Of a stretch of DNA of 9,515 nt, positions 1 through 7,500 are shown one piece after another. Numbering within the stretch: the stretch's first letter is position 1; each line of letters begins with the position of its first letter. The stretch comes from JBIOWF01 sp044868295 (GTDB lineage: Bacteria; Actinomycetota; Actinomycetes; Streptosporangiales; Streptosporangiaceae), in assembly GCA_044868295.1 (NCBI GenBank), contig JBIOWF010000338.1, forward strand, positions 1 to 9,515, in the 5' to 3' direction. The position numbers and the translations under genes were made by a program. Below the pieces are notes generated by a model, which saw nothing but the letters and a program-made list of their open reading frames with translations, was not told the DNA's origin and made no database searches.

Positions 1-159
1 GGCGGGCTCACCTCCAAGCTCGCCATCCCGAGACCGCCCCGGTCGCTGAGCCGGCTAGGGCGGTAGTACGGACCGGTCCCCGTCCCGACCGAGTCCAGTC
101 ACCACCGCTGCTTCCCGATCCCTCGCACCATCCCGACCGTAGTGGGCGGTCTCCCGCAC
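1..159. other. Left edge, no recognised gene; weak hairpin at 33-64
   Basis: No family-like coding sequence is visible in any frame. ACCGCCC (33-39) and GGGCGGT (58-64) could form a 7-bp stem downstream of the DUF779 gene, and might terminate the minus-strand operon, but there is no T-run and the distance (about 95 bases) is long. Confidence 0.35.
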
Positions 160-680
160 TCAGCTGGAGGCGAGCCTTGTCAGCTCGGTCTCTGTGATGA
201 GCCGGGAGCGAATGAGGAACCGCAGGCCGAGCGGAGCCTCGAGGCTGAAGCCGGCGCCACGGCCGGCGACCACGTCGATGGTGAGGTGGGTGTGCTTCCA
301 GTATGCGAACTGCGAGGCGGACATCCACACGGCTACCGGCTCGATACCGGATACGTCGAGGTCGCCAAGGTGGACATCGGCCTCGCTGGTGACGAACTCG
401 CCGACGGGGAAGCACATGGGAGAGCTGCCGTCGCAGCAGCCCCCCGACTGGTGGAACATCACCGGACCGTGCGTCGCGACGAGGCGGCGGAGGAGTCCTG
501 CCGCCTCATCGGTGAGGGCAACTCGCTCCCGGCGTGCGTTGCGCGCCTCTCGCGACTCGCCGGGCTCGCGGGTGTCGATGCGCCCATCGCTCGGGCTCGC
601 CTGCTCGCCCGAGCGGAGCTTCCGGGACCCCTCCGCCCCGCGCGCATCCCTCGTTCCTCGCGATCCGCTGGGCTCGGACA

Positions 681-681
<1 letters not shown>
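160..681 (-). CDS. DUF779 family protein, partner of acetaldehyde dehydrogenase
   Basis: 173-residue protein. The DUF779 core spans about residues 54-173 and carries the family signature HQSGGCCDGSSPMC (77-90, with Cys82, Cys83, Cys90 and His77) and the WKHTHL segment (128-133). Family members are usually about 120-130 residues and are found beside AldB/ExaC-type aldehyde dehydrogenases; their biochemical role is not established, though the Cys/His cluster suggests metal binding or redox work (inference). The ATG shares one base with the stop of the upstream aldehyde dehydrogenase gene (TGATG), so translation is probably coupled. The first ~53 residues are an Arg/Glu/Ser/Gly-rich, low-complexity extension without hydrophobic character. 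The valine codon at the family's usual N-terminus is GTT and there is no other internal start, so the extension is retained. The core assignment is strong; the function is not. Confidence 0.9.
588..615. repeat. 9-bp inverted repeat inside the DUF779 N-terminal extension
   Basis: CGCTCGGGC (588-596) and GCCCGAGCG (607-615) are perfect inverted copies around a 10-base loop. They fall in the codons of the unusual Arg/Glu/Ser-rich extension of the DUF779 protein and may be part of a dispersed palindromic element that inserted in frame. Confidence 0.45.
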
Positions 682-2204
<1,523 letters not shown>

Positions 2205-2245
2205 GGTGGCTCCAAGGCTCGGGACGGATGTGTGATGACCGCCAC

Positions 2246-2277
2246 AACCTAGGAGCGCCAGCGTTACGGCAACGTTG
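2246..2277 (-). promoter_or_regulatory. aldB promoter with SARP-like tandem heptamers
   Basis: Reading on the minus strand: heptamer CAACGTT (2277-2271), a 4-bp spacer, heptamer TAACGCT (2266-2260), 8 bp, then a -10 candidate TAGGTT (2251-2246). The -10 lies within the block TCCTAGGTTGTG (2254-2243), which is also present upstream of the alcohol dehydrogenase gene. The predicted transcription start is near 2239, giving a leader of about 35 nt. There is no good -35, consistent with an activator that overlaps that position. The outer heptamer lies inside a perfect 14-bp palindrome, CGGCAACGTTGCCG (2267-2280). Binding by the neighbouring regulator is inferred. Confidence 0.7.
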
Positions 2278-2332
2278 CCGCAACCGTCGAAGGACCGGCT
2301 GGACGGGTCCGGCCGCTCGGGTACCCGTGCTC

Positions 2333-3535
2333 CTACAGCCCCAGCTCACGGTCCAGGCGGGCGATCTGGCCGTCGACCAGAGCGCGGAGCGGGGAGGTGG
2401 TGCCGATGGCGTCCCGTTGGGCGACCCACATGTCGTAGTCGTCGGCGCCCCAGGACGAGCGCGTCCAGGTCGACATGAGATCGGGACTGCACGAACGCAT
2501 GAGGGCCCGACGCAGCGACTCGGTGACCTCATCGCGCAGACGTACGACGCCGGGGGAGGTCGAGCGGGGCAGCAGCGGGCCGCGGTAGGCCCGCAGCGCT
2601 CCGGCCCCGTCGCCGGCGGCCAGCATCGCCTCGACGGCGAGCCAGTCGCCGCTGACGGTCGCGGCCAGCCGGTACGGGCGCGAGACGAGCAGCTCGGAGC
2701 CGAGGAGGCTCCGCAGCCGGTTGAGCTCCGCACGGAGCGTCGACTCACCGCCGTCGTCCTCATAGAGGAGTACGGCGAGCTCGTCGCCGGACAGCCCTCG
2801 TGGCGCGGATGCCAGGAGAAGCAGGATCTCGCTGTGCCGCGGGCTGAGCCGCAGTGTCTTGGGTGGGGAGCCGCCTTCCTGCACGGTGACCAGTGACTCG
2901 TTCCGGCCGAGCGACTCGATGAGCACATGCAGGCCGTTCGGCCTTTCGGCGTACGACGGCTCGTTGCGGGTGAGCATCGCGCGCGCGATCTCCGCCTCGG
3001 CCATGCGAGCCGCCGCCCGGACCATCGCGACCGTTTCGGGCTTGACGCTGGTCTCGCTGCCGGTGATGTCCAGGACGCCGAGCAGGGCCGCCGACGACGG
3101 GTCGTGGATCGGCGTGGCTGCGCAGCTCCACCGCTGAACCGAGCGCCGGAAGTGCTCGGACCCGATCACCGTCGCCGTACGACCGGTCGCGATCGCCATA
3201 CCGGGGGCGTTGGTCCCGGCGACGCGCTCGTCCCAGCTGGCGCCCTCGACGAACCCGATCCCCTCGGCTGCTCGCAGCACCCTGGCGTTGCCGCACACCC
3301 AGAGCAGCTGTCCGCCCGCGTCGGATACGGCCATGATCGTGCCGCAGTCACGTGCCGCCTGGCCGAGCACGTCGTCGAGAAGCGGGAACACCTGGGCCAA
3401 CGGGTGCGCCTCGCGGTAGTCGCGCAGGCTGTCGGACGCGAGCGTGATCGGTGCGTCGACCGTCTCCGCGTCGACCCCAGCGGCGGCGGACCGGTGCCAG
3501 GACTCTGCCACCTCAGCCCGCATGGCCTTGCTCAT
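2333..3535 (-). CDS. GAF-domain transcriptional activator with SARP-like C-terminus
   Basis: About 400 residues from the chosen ATG (407 from an ATG at 3556). Numbering from 3556, the N-terminal part (12-60, with AESWHRSAAAGVD) and the GAF domain (~60-195, with AGTNAPGMAI at 113-122 and WSCAATPIHDP at 143-153) match the AcoR family of acetoin/alcohol regulators. The AAA+ sigma-54 domain and the Fis helix-turn-helix of AcoR are absent. Instead there is a winged-helix region (~236-298, LSPRHSEILLLLAS ... TLRAELNRLRSLLG) and a BTAD-like stretch (~303-352, including GALRAYRGPLLPRSTSPG), as in SARP/OmpR-type regulators. It lies between adhP and aldB on the same strand and probably activates both. 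The 3535 start is preferred because a putative operator heptamer overlaps the ATG at 3556 and neither start has a good ribosome site. The regulator role is secure; the SARP-like reading is my interpretation. Confidence 0.85.
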   Translation of the reverse strand: MSKAMRAEVAESWHRSAAAGVDAETVDAPITLASDSLRDYREAHPLAQVFPLLDDVLGQAARDCGTIMAVSDAGGQLLWVCGNARVLRAAEGIGFVEGASWDERVAGTNAPGMAIATGRTATVIGSEHFRRSVQRWSCAATPIHDPSSAALLGVLDITGSETSVKPETVAMVRAAARMAEAEIARAMLTRNEPSYAERPNGLHVLIESLGRNESLVTVQEGGSPPKTLRLSPRHSEILLLLASAPRGLSGDELAVLLYEDDGGESTLRAELNRLRSLLGSELLVSRPYRLAATVSGDWLAVEAMLAAGDGAGALRAYRGPLLPRSTSPGVVRLRDEVTESLRRALMRSCSPDLMSTWTRSSWGADDYDMWVAQRDAIGTTSPLRALVDGQIARLDRELGL

Positions 3536-3554
3536 CGCTTCATCATCACACGGC

Positions 3555-3572
3555 ATCGTTGCATCGACGCTG
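3555..3572 (-). promoter_or_regulatory. Putative autoregulatory heptamer pair at the regulator start
   Basis: Minus strand: CAGCGTC (3572-3566), 4 bp, CAACGAT (3561-3555), so again an 11-bp repeat step as at the aldB and adhP promoters, with one or two departures from their heptamers. The position 8 bp downstream reads ATGATG (3546-3541), a poor -10 (GATGAT is one base away). If that is the -10, transcription would begin at about the ATG at 3535, giving a leaderless message. This is weaker than the other two sites. Confidence 0.4.
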
Positions 3573-3586
3573 CATCCGGTGCCGTT

Positions 3587-3598
3587 CGTGGGCCCACG
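3587..3598. repeat. 12-bp perfect palindrome upstream of the regulator
   Basis: CGTGGGCCCACG is a perfect palindrome located 14 bp upstream of the regulator's putative heptamers and downstream of the adhP stop. It could be an operator half-site or simply part of a GC-rich terminator region. No matching copy is present at the other promoters of the locus. Confidence 0.3.
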
Positions 3599-3600
3599 GC

Positions 3601-3626
3601 TGGCCCGGACGGGAGCGCCCGGGCCA
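3601..3626 (-). terminator. Possible terminator hairpin after adhP
   Basis: An 8-bp perfect stem (TGGCCCGG at 3601-3608 with CCGGGCCA at 3619-3626) around a 10-base loop lies 31-56 bases past the adhP stop, before the regulator gene. No T-run follows it, which is common in high-GC genomes but leaves termination unproven. Confidence 0.4.
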
Positions 3627-3656
3627 ACCGGGGTGCGGGAGAGTCAGGGGTGTCCC

Positions 3657-4694
3657 TCACGCCACGGAGCTGGGCGCCGTCCCGCGCAGATCGAAGACGA
3701 TGCGAGCCTTGACGAGGCCCTTCTCGACCTCTTCGAAGCTCTCGTTGACCTCGTCGAGGGTGCGGGTCTCCCGGATGATCCGAGTGCGGCCGAGCGCATG
3801 GATCGAGTACACCTCGGCGAGATCCTTCCGCGTCCCGACGATGGACCCGAGGACCGTGATGCCGTTCAGCACGGTCTCGAAGATGGGCAGCCTCACGAAG
3901 TTGTCAGCGGGCAGCGCGACGAACACCAGTGTGCCGCCTCGACGCAGGGAGCCGAACGCCTGCTCGAACGCCTTCGGCGCCACCGCAACGGAGATCGCGG
4001 CATGGGCTCCGCCGAGCGCTTTGATCGCGGCGACCGGGTCCTCAGTGAGCGCGTTGACGACGTGATCGGCGCCCAGCTCCGTCGCCAGGGCCAGCTTGTC
4101 GTCGCTGATGTCCACCGCGACCACTGACGCCCCGCTGATCTTGGCGTACTGCAAGGCCAGGTGGCCGAGCCCACCGATGCCGAACACCGCCACCAGCTGC
4201 CCGGGCCGCGCTCCGGAGAGCTTCACGGCCTTGTAGGTCGTGACGCCTGCGCAGGTCAGCACTGCCGCGTCCAGCGGGTCCACCGAATCGGGGACCTGCG
4301 TGACGTAGGCGGCGCTCGCGACCGCGTACTCGGCATACGAACCGTCGGCTCCGTAGCCAGTGTTGACCTGCTGCTCGCACAGGGTCTCCCACCCGTCGAT
4401 GCAGTAGTCACAGACCCCGCAGGCCTTGCCGAGCCACGGAATCGCCACGCGGTCCCCAACCCGCGGCGCGGTGACGCCCGGGCCCACCTCCTCCACGATC
4501 CCCACACCCTCATGTCCGGGGATGAAAGGAAGCTTCGGCTTCACCGGCCAGTCCCCGTGCGCAGCGTGGATGTCGGTGTGGCACAGGCCGGCCGTCTCGA
4601 TCCTGACGAGGACCTCGCCCGGCCCGGGCGTAGGCGTCGGGGCTTCTTCGATCTGCAGCGTCTGGGTGAAGTCGTGGACGACAGCCGCCTTCAT
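3657..4694 (-). CDS. adhP: Zinc-dependent, NAD-linked alcohol dehydrogenase (AdhP type)
   Basis: 345-residue medium-chain dehydrogenase that oxidises ethanol and related primary alcohols to aldehydes in the cytoplasm. Catalytic zinc ligands Cys38 (GLCHTD), His61 with Glu62 (GHEG) and Cys148 are present, as are all four structural-zinc cysteines (92, 95, 98, 106). The Rossmann motif GIGGLG (172-177) is followed by Asp195 at the end of the second strand, indicating preference for NAD over NADP. The stretch TCAGVTTYKAVKLS and the GGAHAAIS region closely resemble E. coli AdhP (336 residues). The start is well supported by AAGGAGAT about 5 bases before the ATG. The long leader (~140 nt) begins at a promoter shared in design with aldB. 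The product aldehyde would feed the aldehyde dehydrogenase encoded two genes downstream. The enzyme class is certain; the preferred alcohol is not. Confidence 0.95.
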   Translation of the reverse strand: MKAAVVHDFTQTLQIEEAPTPTPGPGEVLVRIETAGLCHTDIHAAHGDWPVKPKLPFIPGHEGVGIVEEVGPGVTAPRVGDRVAIPWLGKACGVCDYCIDGWETLCEQQVNTGYGADGSYAEYAVASAAYVTQVPDSVDPLDAAVLTCAGVTTYKAVKLSGARPGQLVAVFGIGGLGHLALQYAKISGASVVAVDISDDKLALATELGADHVVNALTEDPVAAIKALGGAHAAISVAVAPKAFEQAFGSLRRGGTLVFVALPADNFVRLPIFETVLNGITVLGSIVGTRKDLAEVYSIHALGRTRIIRETRTLDEVNESFEEVEKGLVKARIVFDLRGTAPSSVA

Positions 4695-4765
4695 GGGGAT
4701 CTCCTTCGTGAGGTGCTGCGCAGGGAGGACCGGCCAGGGGGACCCTGTGCAACCGGGTAGTGGGT

Positions 4766-4782
4766 ACGGCGGTGAGCGCCGT
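4766..4782 (-). other. Small hairpin in the adhP leader
   Basis: ACGGCG (4766-4771) and CGCCGT (4777-4782) form a 6-bp perfect stem with a 5-base loop within the predicted 5' untranslated region of adhP. No known riboswitch or attenuator pattern is recognisable, so a regulatory role is only a possibility. Confidence 0.25.
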
Positions 4783-4840
4783 GGGGGGTGGCGGGAACTT
4801 CACGAGTGACTCCCGCGGCCCGTGGTGTTGCGACGGTCAC

Positions 4841-4872
4841 AACCTAGGAACGGCAACGTTGCGCGGACGTTG
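4841..4872 (-). promoter_or_regulatory. adhP promoter with SARP-like tandem heptamers
   Basis: Minus strand: CAACGTC (4872-4866), 4 bp, CAACGTT (4861-4855), 8 bp, then -10 candidate TAGGTT (4846-4841) within TCCTAGGTTGTG (4849-4838). Every spacing equals that of the aldB promoter, and the similarity continues into GTGRCSGTC downstream. The predicted start is near 4834, so the leader to the ATG at 4694 is about 140 nt. The nearer repeat is embedded in GGCAACGTTGC, again palindromic. The shared architecture implies co-activation of adhP and aldB by one regulator. Confidence 0.7.
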
Positions 4873-4873
4873 C

Positions 4874-5029
4874 CCAAGGCGACCGGTAACCGCTCGGGTC
4901 CGCTCGAACCACCGATGGTCACGCAGGACGACGACCTCGACCAGCTCGGGGCGCTACTGGTCTCGATGTGAGCCGCGTCCGACGCTCCTCGGGCAGCAGT
5001 CAGCCACCGAAACCGCCGCAGCCGGATGT
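4874..5029. other. Intergenic stretch with no recognised gene
   Basis: Between the adhP promoter and the VapC stop I see no RNA gene, repeat or convincing coding sequence. An 18-codon plus-strand frame beginning with ATG at 4915 (MVTQDDDLDQLG...) has no recognisable family and is most likely chance or a remnant. Confidence 0.5.
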
Positions 5030-5410
5030 CTACCGAAGCAGGCGCACTCGGATCGGTAGGTCGAGATCGGCCCAGGCGCGATCAGCGGTCAGCACCTCGG
5101 CGGGGGTGCTGCGGACCGCCAGCGCCAGGCAGCAGCGATCGCCCAGTGACAGCAGCCTGCCACCGTCGAGGGACCGCATGGCGCCCGCCAGCTCCCCGTC
5201 TGCCTCGGTGACGGGTTCGATCACCACACCGGCGGCTGTCAGCAGCCCTCGGATCTGGCCGACGTCGACGCCGGCGTCGACCAGCTTGCCGATCACCTCG
5301 GCCAGGTTCGCCGCTCCCAGGGATGCCGACGTGAGTGCCGCGGCGACGATCTCCGCCCCGGGTTCGTCGTGAACCAGCGCCAGGACCGCCGACGCGTCGA
5401 GGACCGTCAT
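5030..5410 (-). CDS. vapC: PIN-domain toxin (VapC-like ribonuclease)
   Basis: 126-residue PIN domain. VapC toxins are Mg-dependent endoribonucleases that cut specific RNAs such as tRNA when freed from their VapB partner. Conserved acidic residues can be placed: Asp5 in MTVLDASAVLAL, Glu38 in NLAEVIGK, Asp91 in LSLGDRCCLALA and Asp110 in LTADRAW, the usual PIN quartet, so the active site appears intact. The length is normal for the family. The ATG overlaps the antitoxin stop by four bases (ATGA), the standard vapBC arrangement and the reason for this start. A longer open frame continues upstream on this strand, but it is only the antisense of the methyltransferase and antitoxin region. The target RNA cannot be told from sequence. 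Confidence 0.93.
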   Translation of the reverse strand: MTVLDASAVLALVHDEPGAEIVAAALTSASLGAANLAEVIGKLVDAGVDVGQIRGLLTAAGVVIEPVTEADGELAGAMRSLDGGRLLSLGDRCCLALAVRSTPAEVLTADRAWADLDLPIRVRLLR

Positions 5411-5652
5411 TCGCCGGCGGCTGCGGCCAGGCGACGTTCCTCGAGCAGCTCGTCGACCAGTGATCGCGTCCTCGGCACCCCGGAGGCGAGGCCTCGCAGC
5501 TCGGCGGCCGCATCCTGCTGACGTTCGAGCACCAGGCGGTGACCGACGAGACGTAGGTGCAGCCGGTCTCCAGGGGACAGCCCGAGAGCGCTGCGCATCT
5601 CTGCGGGGATGACCAGGCGCCCCTGCTGTCCCAACACCAATGTGGCATCCAT
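5407..5652 (-). CDS. vapB: AbrB-fold antitoxin (VapB-like)
   Basis: 81-residue protein. The N-terminal ~45 residues form a SpoVT/AbrB swapped-hairpin DNA-binding domain: MDATLVLGQQGRLVIPAEMR, then ALGLSPGDRLHLRLVGHRLVLE. The C-terminal tail (about 46-81) is charged and helical, with SLVDELLEERRLAAA, as expected for the segment that wraps and inhibits VapC. It binds its toxin and represses its own operon. The start at 5652 fits the domain boundary; an upstream start at 5727 would add residues unrelated to the fold. There is no clear ribosome site. An inverted repeat across the start codon (5642-5668) is a good operator candidate. The toxin follows with an ATGA overlap. Confidence 0.92.
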   Translation of the reverse strand: MDATLVLGQQGRLVIPAEMRSALGLSPGDRLHLRLVGHRLVLERQQDAAAELRGLASGVPRTRSLVDELLEERRLAAAAGE

Positions 5653-5668
5653 AGAGCGATAGTGCCAC
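5642..5668 (-). promoter_or_regulatory. Candidate vapBC operator (inverted repeat over the start)
   Basis: GTGGCA (5642-5647) and TGCCAC (5663-5668) form a perfect 6-bp inverted repeat, centres 21 bp apart, straddling the vapB start codon at 5650-5652. AbrB-type antitoxins commonly bind inverted repeats around their own promoter, so autorepression is likely by family analogy. Confidence 0.45.
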
Positions 5669-5803
5669 GATGAGGGACCTGTGCCATCCGGATCGACGGC
5701 GGTCGCGATGCCTTCGTCGGCCAGCACCCGGTCGGGTCGGGTGCGTCCCCGGTTCGCGCCGCCCGGGGAACGCTCGCCAGCGCAACCTTGGCGGCTGCGG
5801 CCC

Positions 5804-5809
5804 TAGCAT
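5804..5809 (+). promoter_or_regulatory. -10 element for a leaderless methyltransferase mRNA
   Basis: TAGCAT fits the actinobacterial TANNNT -10 and ends six bases before the GTG start at 5816, so the start codon would itself be the first base of the transcript. There is no Shine-Dalgarno sequence. No convincing -35 is visible. Confidence 0.5.
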
Positions 5810-5815
5810 GATCGG

Positions 5816-6583
5816 GTGACCGGCGTCAGAGCCTCCGAGACTGCGCTGAACCGGGCGCTGTGGGCGGTCATGAACGAACGGTTCACCGATGCCGCGGCCG
5901 AGGAGATGTGGACCCGACCGGAGATGGTGTGGGGTCTCTTCGCGGTCGCGGAAGCCGAGCTCTGCGTGTTCGGAGACGTCCGGGACCTCGACGTGGCGGA
6001 GCTGGCGTGCGGCACCGCCTACTTCTCGGCGTGGCTCGCCCGTGCCGGGGCGAACGTGGTGGCCCTCGACCTCTCTGGCGAGCAGCTGGCCACCGCGCGA
6101 CGGCTGCAACAGCGGTTCGGGCCGGTGTTCCCCCTCGTCCAAGCGGATGCGGAGCGGGTTCCGTTGACGAGCGGTCGCTTCGACCTCGTGGTGAGCGAGC
6201 ACGGGGTGGCCGCGTGGTGCGACCCCGAGACCTGGCTGCCCGAGGCCGCCCGGCTGCTGCGGCCCGGGGGGCGGCTGGTCTTCCTGACCAACAGCCACCT
6301 GTCGGCGTTGTGCGTCCCGGCCGAGGAAGGGGTCGCCGGCGAACGCCTGGTACGCGGTCACCGGGAGGCCTACCGGGTGCGTTGGCCCGGGGGCGGGATC
6401 GAGTTCCATCCCTCGCACGGGGACTGGGTGCGGCTCCTGCGCGGGTCCGGTTTCGTGGTCGAGGCCCTGCGGGAGATCTACGCCCCGCCGGACGGCGGGG
6501 ACCATCGGTTCTACGAGATCGTGTCGGCCGCGTGGGCGGCCAGGTGGCCGGCCGAGGAGCTCTGGGTGGCCACGCGGAGGTGA
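5816..6583 (+). CDS. Class I SAM-dependent methyltransferase
   Basis: 255-residue protein of the Methyltransf_11/25 type. Motif I is AELACGTAYFSAWLA (61-75), with the acidic ribose-binding residue Asp85 in VVALDLS; Asp111 in QADAERVP is in motif II, and LLRPGGRLVFLTN (147-159) is the post-motif strand. The N-terminal ~55 residues include NRALWAVMNERFTDAAAEEMW, probably a substrate-lid helix pair. The substrate cannot be inferred. The GTG start at 5816 is chosen because the preceding ATG at 5808 reads into a stop within three codons and a -10 element sits at leaderless distance. It is divergent from vapBC and convergent with the lectin-like gene, so it is likely expressed alone. Confidence 0.9.
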   Translation: MTGVRASETALNRALWAVMNERFTDAAAEEMWTRPEMVWGLFAVAEAELCVFGDVRDLDVAELACGTAYFSAWLARAGANVVALDLSGEQLATARRLQQRFGPVFPLVQADAERVPLTSGRFDLVVSEHGVAAWCDPETWLPEAARLLRPGGRLVFLTNSHLSALCVPAEEGVAGERLVRGHREAYRVRWPGGGIEFHPSHGDWVRLLRGSGFVVEALREIYAPPDGGDHRFYEIVSAAWAARWPAEELWVATRR

Positions 6584-6666
6584 GGGTGATCCGCCCGGCG
6601 TGACCAGGTGAGCGATTCCCCGGCCGCTCAGGACCGGCGCACTCCACAGCGTGCTACCGCCTGAGG

Positions 6667-6681
6667 AGGACGCCGAGTCCT
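6667..6681. terminator. Weak hairpin between convergent genes
   Basis: AGGAC-GCCGA-GTCCT forms a 5-bp stem between the ends of the methyltransferase (plus) and the lectin-like gene (minus). It could serve as a shared terminator, but it is short and has no T-run on either side. Confidence 0.25.
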
Positions 6682-6697
6682 GGGAGCACCGGTCAGG

Positions 6698-7321
6698 TCA
6701 GGCGAAGCCGCCGATGTCCTCGTTCCAGAGCTGGTTGTCGGCCTGGGTCAGTGGCTTCTGCGGGAACTGGTACAGCCGCTCGCCGGGGGTCTGCGAGGCG
6801 AAGCCCACGTCGATGACCATCCCGCTGTTCTTGTTGTAGACGAAGCGGTAGCCCTTGGGGGTGAGCAGGCCGACGTCGGCCAGCTTGTGGGTGTACCACT
6901 GCTGGCTTGCCGTGCCGTCGCAGGTGGCCTGCACCAGCGGCACGGAGGGCGCGGTGGACGTGCCGCCGGCGACGTCGAGGCACTTGCCGCTGTGCCGGGC
7001 CGTCAGGGTGAAGAACGGCGTGTTGGTCGTCGAGGTCGCGGGTGCCACGAAGGTCTTGGTCCATTGCTGGTTCTGACCGCCGTGGGACGGGAACTGGACC
7101 ACCGGCCCCTGTTCGGCCGTCGCGGCGGCGGCCACGTCCATGACCTGACCGCTGTGCCGGGCCTCGAACTTCGAGAAGACCGTGATCGGTGTGGCCGCGT
7201 CCGTGCCGGAGGCGGCCGTGGCCGGGATCGCCGACCCGGCGACCGAGGCCGCGAGTCCGGCCCCGACGACGACGGCGCCGGCGAGGACGCGGCCGCGGGA
7301 GGCTGAGAACGGGTTGTGCAT
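6698..7321 (-). CDS. Secreted ricin-type beta-trefoil (RICIN) domain protein
   Basis: 207 residues. Residues 1-37 form a signal peptide: polar SASRGR, a hydrophobic stretch VLAGAVVVGAGLAASVAG, then an AxA-type cleavage site near PATA/ASGTD. The rest is one beta-trefoil made of three related units: ARHSGQVMDV ... QNQQW (54-87), ARHSGKCLDV ... ASQQW (109-142) and NKNSGMVIDV ... DNQLW (164-199). The QxW-like motifs and the HSGKCLDV pattern define carbohydrate-binding RICIN modules; Cys114 and Cys134 could form the one disulfide. There is no attached catalytic domain, so it may be a free-standing lectin or a sugar-binding partner of another secreted enzyme. AAGGGA lies about 7 bases before the ATG. 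The SRGR motif is only half of a twin-arginine signal, so Sec export is more likely. Confidence 0.88.
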   Translation of the reverse strand: MHNPFSASRGRVLAGAVVVGAGLAASVAGSAIPATAASGTDAATPITVFSKFEARHSGQVMDVAAAATAEQGPVVQFPSHGGQNQQWTKTFVAPATSTTNTPFFTLTARHSGKCLDVAGGTSTAPSVPLVQATCDGTASQQWYTHKLADVGLLTPKGYRFVYNKNSGMVIDVGFASQTPGERLYQFPQKPLTQADNQLWNEDIGGFA

Positions 7322-7500
7322 GGGAGGGTCCCTTCGTCGTGGGCCATCCCCCGTCGGGTGGCCGCTCGGACCAGCGTGTCGGCGGGCGCGGGGGTGAGGC
7401 ATCGGGCGAGCCCCTCAGATCCGGCTGGATGTGTCCTCAGATCGTGAGACAGACCCGCTCAGTATTTGGACAAGGCGCCCGCCGCCGGCTCCGAGGCGGT

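Noticed and set aside
4510..4803. A GTG-initiated minus-strand frame in the adhP leader, as a possible leader peptide.
   Set aside because: It runs on through the adhP start in another frame, is Pro/Arg-rich, and has no ribosome site.
4915..4971. An 18-codon plus-strand ORF between adhP and vapC.
   Set aside because: No ribosome site, family or conservation evidence; a chance frame is more likely.
5411..6505. An upstream extension of the PIN toxin frame.
   Set aside because: It is antisense to the methyltransferase and out of frame with vapB; the PIN fold begins exactly at MTVLDAS with the ATGA overlap.
7301..7321. Twin-arginine signal on the RICIN protein (SRGRVLAG).
   Set aside because: The two arginines are not adjacent and there is no cofactor or fold reason for Tat export; a Sec signal fits better.
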